A stretch of DNA of 64,000 bases, taken from positions 1 to 64,000 of the forward strand of contig CALUSB010000001.1 in NCBI GenBank assembly GCA_944323335.1, given 5' to 3'. The first letter of the stretch is position 1. Every line of letters begins with the position of its first letter. Positions 60,449 through 64,000 of the stretch are shown one piece after another. Below the pieces are notes generated by a model. It saw only the letters and a program-made list of their open reading frames with translations. It made no database searches and was not told the DNA's origin. Source of the DNA: Candidatus Gastranaerophilales bacterium. GTDB taxonomy: Bacteria > Cyanobacteriota > Vampirovibrionia > Gastranaerophilales > Gastranaerophilaceae. The position numbers were made by a program, and so were the translations under genes.

Positions 60449-62042
60449 AAAACTCTCTCCAGCCTAATTGCCACTCATCAAGCCATTTTTGCTCTTTTTT
60501 TGTCAGCAGATTTCTATCAATTAAATTCTCTTCAAATTCAAATTTTGAAAAAGACTTTCTCTCGCCTCTTTTTGTTACCCGGACACTATTTTCAAGTCTT
60601 ACGCCAAATTTGTGCGGTTTTTTTGAACAGTATAACCCCGGCTCAATTGTGTGAGCCATGTTATTTTGAAGAGGAAATTTTTTGTCTTTAAAGCTTGTAA
60701 TCACAGGCGGCATCTGATGCACGGGTATTCCTATGCCATGACCCAGTGCATGAGGGAACAAAAAGCCCTCTTTTTCATAAGGTTTTAAAATCTTTCTTGC
60801 GATTTTATCCAGCTCATCCCCGCTTGTAGCGCTTGAATGGTATGAGTGCAAAAACGCCCTTAGGACGGCTGTGTATATTTCTTTTTGTTTTTTATTGGCT
60901 TTATTTCCGCACAGAAAAACCCTTGTAATATCTGTTGCAAGCCCCTCTTCATAGTATCCGCCGCAATCAAGCAGGATTAAATCCCCGTTTTTTAAGATTT
61001 TATTTTTATCATAATTTGAATAATGTATGGAGGATGAATTATCGTCAAGCGCAAGAATAGTCTTGAAACTTGTGGTTTTTGCACCGTATTTCATAAGTTC
61101 ATGCTCAAAAATTTCCTTTAGTTCAAATTCGGACAAACCCGCTTTAATCTTGTTTTTAAAAGAATTAAGAGCCAAATCTAAGCGCAAAAAGGCACTTTTC
61201 AGGTGTTTTATTTCCGCTTTTTCTTTTATCGCCGCCATTTTAGCTATATAGTTTTTCTTTATTTTAACGGGTTTTAAAATTAGCTCATAGTCTTTTATGG
61301 TAATAGTTTCAGGGCTTATAAGCACATTTGATTTTATTTTCTTTATATATTTTTCAAATTCCTCTAAGGGTTCTTGAATAAGGTTTTCGGGCAGATTTTT
61401 TATCTTTTGGTCGCAGAAAAGAATACTCTTTTTTTCAAAATCTAAAAGCAATTTTGACTTAAAAGTAGAAATCTCACTCATCTGAAAACTTCTTAGATTT
61501 GTAAGGTATGCAATCTCTTCTAAAGACGTCACAAGCATATAGCGCTCTTTTATGTGTTTTTTTAGACTTTTTAATTTGTCGCAAAATTTCTTTGATGATG
61601 AAGTTAAAAATATTTCTTTTGAAAAATCTATATTTTTATTTTCACCAAAACCCTTAAAATCTTCATAAGTATAAACCTCGGGCAGATTTGCACGGAGTTT
61701 TTCAACAAAAGATAAAAGCGTAGTATTGCTTACATAAAGGGGTGAAGATTTGACTTTTTTTGCAATCATATTAACAAAACTCTCACCCTGCTTGAGTTTT
61801 ACCACTTCGACATTTTTACCCTCAGTTTCAAAATCAGCCTGCTCGTGGTATCTGGGGTCTACAAAAAGGGTAATTTTACCCTTGTCATCAATCAAAGCTT
61901 CACCTGCAGTACCTGAAAAACCCGTTAAAAGGTTAAGATTAGAGCCCTTATAGTGGCACATAAAATACTCATCCGAGCTTTTAGCTAAGGCGTAGCCTCC
62001 GTTTTTAAGAATTTTTTTATACTTCCTGCCCCAATCTTCCAT
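60426..62042 (-). CDS. Xaa-Pro aminopeptidase, M24 family
   Basis: The 538-residue enzyme has an N-terminal creatinase-like half (about residues 1-270) and a C-terminal pita-bread domain with metal ligands in LDCGGYYEEGLATDITRVF, HALGHGIGIPVHQMPPV, HTIEPGLY and GVRLENSVRVT. All five metal ligands appear intact. It cleaves the N-terminal residue before Pro. It is the longer M24B form. It starts 9 bases downstream of the YjbQ gene. Confidence 0.88.
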   Translation of the reverse strand: MEDWGRKYKKILKNGGYALAKSSDEYFMCHYKGSNLNLLTGFSGTAGEALIDDKGKITLFVDPRYHEQADFETEGKNVEVVKLKQGESFVNMIAKKVKSSPLYVSNTTLLSFVEKLRANLPEVYTYEDFKGFGENKNIDFSKEIFLTSSSKKFCDKLKSLKKHIKERYMLVTSLEEIAYLTNLRSFQMSEISTFKSKLLLDFEKKSILFCDQKIKNLPENLIQEPLEEFEKYIKKIKSNVLISPETITIKDYELILKPVKIKKNYIAKMAAIKEKAEIKHLKSAFLRLDLALNSFKNKIKAGLSEFELKEIFEHELMKYGAKTTSFKTILALDDNSSSIHYSNYDKNKILKNGDLILLDCGGYYEEGLATDITRVFLCGNKANKKQKEIYTAVLRAFLHSYHSSATSGDELDKIARKILKPYEKEGFLFPHALGHGIGIPVHQMPPVITSFKDKKFPLQNNMAHTIEPGLYCSKKPHKFGVRLENSVRVTKRGERKSFSKFEFEENLIDRNLLTKKEQKWLDEWQLGWREFCEEHKIN

Positions 62043-62051
62043 TTTTTCTCC

Positions 62052-62468
62052 TTAAGATAAAATCTGTACAATGACACTTCTTGTGCGAGGCTTGTTGTCA
62101 AAATCAACAAGTACTATCTGCTGCCAATTGCCAAGCTCAAGCTGACCTGCCGCAAGCGGTATTGTAATAGAGTTTCCAATCATAGCAGCCCTAATGTGCG
62201 CATGCCCGTTGCCGTCATGCCATTGTTTGTCATGCTCATAAACTTTATTTATAGGTGCAATATTCTCAAGCGCCTCCGGAAAATCTTTAACAAGACCGGG
62301 TTCATATTCAAGCGTTGTGACACTAACGGTTGAACCGGGGGAGTAAATGTGCACTATAGCGTTTTTTTCGCCGCCCAAGCGCACAATATCACTTACTTTA
62401 CTTGTAATATCAATGATATCGGTAAAACCGCGGGTTGAGAGTAAAAATTTTTCGTTACGAACAGGCAT
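62052..62468 (-). CDS. YjbQ/UPF0047 family protein
   Basis: The 138-residue protein matches the family throughout: TRGFTDIIDITSKVSDIV, AIVHIYSPGSTVSVTTLEYEPG, the NGHAHIRAAMIGNSITIPLAAGQLELG block and GNWQQIVLVDFD. Several members have weak thiamine phosphate synthase activity; the natural role is not certain. A His-rich H-x-H motif near residue 85 could bind a ligand. A hairpin lies between it and the pyrophosphatase gene. Confidence 0.9.
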   Translation of the reverse strand: MPVRNEKFLLSTRGFTDIIDITSKVSDIVRLGGEKNAIVHIYSPGSTVSVTTLEYEPGLVKDFPEALENIAPINKVYEHDKQWHDGNGHAHIRAAMIGNSITIPLAAGQLELGNWQQIVLVDFDNKPRTRSVIVQILS

Positions 62469-62489
62469 AAAAATCTTTCCTTTTAATAA

Positions 62490-62525
62490 CCAAACACGCT
62501 CCTTTTTAATTTAGAGCGTGTTTGG
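62490..62525 (-). terminator. hairpin after the membrane pyrophosphatase gene
   Basis: A 12-bp perfect stem (CCAAACACGCTC with GAGCGTGTTTGG) lies in the gap before the YjbQ gene. On the minus strand it is followed by only a weak T-rich stretch, so a terminator is likely but not certain. Confidence 0.55.
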
Positions 62526-62542
62526 ATTATAACTTTATTTTG

Positions 62543-64000
62543 CTAAATAAACAATGTCGCACAGACTAGGGCAACTATAGACATTAGTTTAATCAAAATA
62601 TTAAGCGAGGGGCCTGAAGTATCTTTAAACGGGTCACCAACGGTATCACCTACTACCGCTGCAGCATGTTCGCTTGAACCTTTGCCGCCAAGGTGTCCGC
62701 TTTCAATGTACTTTTTAGCATTATCCCAAGCACCGCCTGAGTTTGCCATCATAATTGCAAGGCAAACGCCTGACGCTATAGCGCCCATAAGCATACCGGC
62801 TAATGCCTGAGCTCCTGATGCTTTATCCGTAAATGCCGCAACTCCAAGACCCACAACAAGAGGAGCAACTATTGCAATAAGCCCCGGTAAAAACATTTCA
62901 TATATAGCACTTCTTGCTGATATATCAACGCATTTAGCATATTGAGGCTCGCATTTGCCTTCCATAATGCCTTTTAATTCTCTGAATTGACGTCTTACCT
63001 CATCTACCATTTTCTGAGCAGCACGACCGACGGCACCCATTGTAAGGGCGCAGAACAAGAAAGGAAGCACTGCACCAAAGAGCAATCCTGAATTTACGAA
63101 AGGATTTAGGATATCAACTTTATCAAGCTCTACAACCGTTGCAAATGCGCTTAAAAGCGCTATAGCAGTTAAAGCGGCTGAGCCTATGGCAAAACCTTTA
63201 CCTATCGCTGCGGTTGTATTTCCTACAGAGTCAAGCTTGTCTGTTCTTTCGCGGACTTCGCCCTCAAGATTTGCCATCTGAGCAATACCGCCTGCGTTAT
63301 CTGAAATAGGGCCGTAAGCATCTACCGCTACAATCATACCTACTACAGAGAGCATACCGACGGCAGCCATTGAAACCCCATAAATACCTAAAGTATAAGA
63401 GTTCAAACCGCCTGCAAGTATAAATGAAGCAATAATTGCCGCACATATAAGTATCAAAGGCAGGAATGTAGATATCATACCAACGCCAAGACCGGCTATA
63501 ATTGTGGTCGCAGGGCCTGTTTTTGTAGCTTCTGCGATAGATTTTGTCGGATTGTAATCATAGGATGTATAATATTCAGTTAAAAAGCCGATTAGCGAAC
63601 CTGTTATTATACCTGTCAAGATTGACCAGAAAATTCCCGTAAAATCAGGAACAAAATATTTAACTATAAAGTAAGATGCAGCAATTAAAAGCGCCATAGC
63701 GATAACAGTACCTCTTTGAAGAGCTGCCATAGGGTCTGAGTTTTCTTTTGTTCTTACAAAATTTATAGCAAAAATTGAAGAGAAAATACCCGCTGCAGCA
63801 ATCAACACAGGCAAGAACGCCCCTTGGAAATTAAGACAAATCGCACCAAGGGTAATAGCAGCAATTGTTGAACCTACATATGATTCAAACAAGTCCGCCC
63901 CCATGCCTGCAACGTCACCGACATTATCACCTACGTTATCCGCTATTACTGCAGGGTTTCTGTGGTCATCTTCGGGAATACCCGCTTCAACTTTACCTAC
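62543..64000 (-). CDS. hppA: membrane-bound proton/sodium-translocating pyrophosphatase (5' end beyond window)
   Basis: The 485 visible residues lack the N terminus, which lies beyond the window end; an ATG at 63904 lies within a conserved block and is not the true start. Motifs are [22 protein letters not shown] and [16 protein letters not shown], then [20 protein letters not shown], and [14 protein letters not shown] near the C terminus. Ala after GNTT and Gly three residues later match the potassium-dependent class. It couples pyrophosphate hydrolysis to H+ or Na+ export. Confidence 0.95.
   Translation of the reverse strand, partial: VGKVEAGIPEDDHRNPAVIADNVGDNVGDVAGMGADLFESYVGSTIAAITLGAICLNFQGAFLPVLIAAAGIFSSIFAINFVRTKENSDPMAALQRGTVIAMALLIAASYFIVKYFVPDFTGIFWSILTGIITGSLIGFLTEYYTSYDYNPTKSIAEATKTGPATTIIAGLGVGMISTFLPLILICAAIIASFILAGGLNSYTLGIYGVSMAAVGMLSVVGMIVAVDAYGPISDNAGGIAQMANLEGEVRERTDKLDSVGNTTAAIGKGFAIGSAALTAIALLSAFATVVELDKVDILNPFVNSGLLFGAVLPFLFCALTMGAVGRAAQKMVDEVRRQFRELKGIMEGKCEPQYAKCVDISARSAIYEMFLPGLIAIVAPLVVGLGVAAFTDKASGAQALAGMLMGAIASGVCLAIMMANSGGAWDNAKKYIESGHLGGKGSSEHAAAVVGDTVGDPFKDTSGPSLNILIKLMSIVALVCATLFI

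Noticed and set aside
1-64000. tRNA, rRNA, tmRNA, SRP RNA or CRISPR array
   Set aside because: No recognisable tRNA cloverleaf, rRNA segment or regular spacer-repeat array was seen by eye; a small RNA could still be missed without a covariance-model scan.

Overview
The window looks like a chromosomal piece of an anaerobic, low-GC, Gram-negative relative of the cyanobacteria, most likely a gut member of the Gastranaerophilales (Melainabacteria/Vampirovibrionia). This placement is inferred from gene content. The signs are a PDZ-radical-SAM DUF512 oxidoreductase of the type known from cyanobacteria, LL-diaminopimelate aminotransferase, an outer-membrane two-partner secretion pair and KdsB, a Tad/Flp pilus, a B12-dependent ribonucleotide reductase, a rubredoxin/flavodiiron oxygen-defence pair and a membrane pyrophosphatase. 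No tRNA, rRNA or CRISPR array was recognised.

Region 1 (1 to about 12.27 kb) is part of a prophage with a P22-like, short-tailed head and neck set: amidase endolysin, beta-propeller neck protein, adaptor, GNAT enzyme, major capsid protein, scaffold, small terminase, portal and large terminase. All are on the + strand, but the gene order is reversed relative to the usual podovirus order. A dispersed GC-richer repeat sits between capsid and scaffold genes; a second copy lies near 54.1-54.4 kb. At the right end is a repetitive accessory block. It holds a + strand gene whose product has a DUF6973-like domain plus a C-terminal motif copied from the scaffold protein, two related minus-strand membrane-protein genes, and 93-bp and 38-bp direct repeats. 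This block is the best candidate for an undescribed system: a capsid-packaged effector with a linked membrane immunity protein.

Region 2 (12.3-20.5 kb) holds a divergent two-partner secretion pair (TpsB transporter, TpsA beta-helix exoprotein), a secreted TPR protein and kdsB. Region 3 (20.5-27.6 kb, minus) holds a Flp pilin, dapL, a glycosyltransferase, rpsP, ffh, a membrane-associated hypothetical, the DUF512 oxidoreductase and a PadR regulator. Region 4 (27.7-32.5 kb, plus) holds uppS, rdgB, a GAF/HD-GYP protein and a TPR lipoprotein-like or secreted protein. Region 5 (32.5-46.9 kb, minus) is a long, tightly spaced gene string: TPR protein, NrnA-like DHH phosphoesterase, BrkB-like membrane protein, YhaM-like nuclease, a secreted protein, pncC, then the Tad machine (cpaB, cpaC, tadZ, tadA, tadB, tadC), running directly into ribD, aroQ, thiL and ispD.

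Region 6 (47.1-52.7 kb, plus) holds class II ribonucleotide reductase, a degenerate PIG-L-like protein, rubredoxin, a flavodiiron protein and a methionine gamma-lyase-family enzyme. Region 7 (52.7-56.9 kb) holds radA, the second repeat copy, a lone flagellin gene and dnaB. Region 8 (56.9-64.0 kb, minus) holds gpsA, a very small protein, a SpoU-type RNA methyltransferase, a membrane glycosyltransferase, an M24 aminopeptidase, a YjbQ protein and a membrane pyrophosphatase cut by the window edge.
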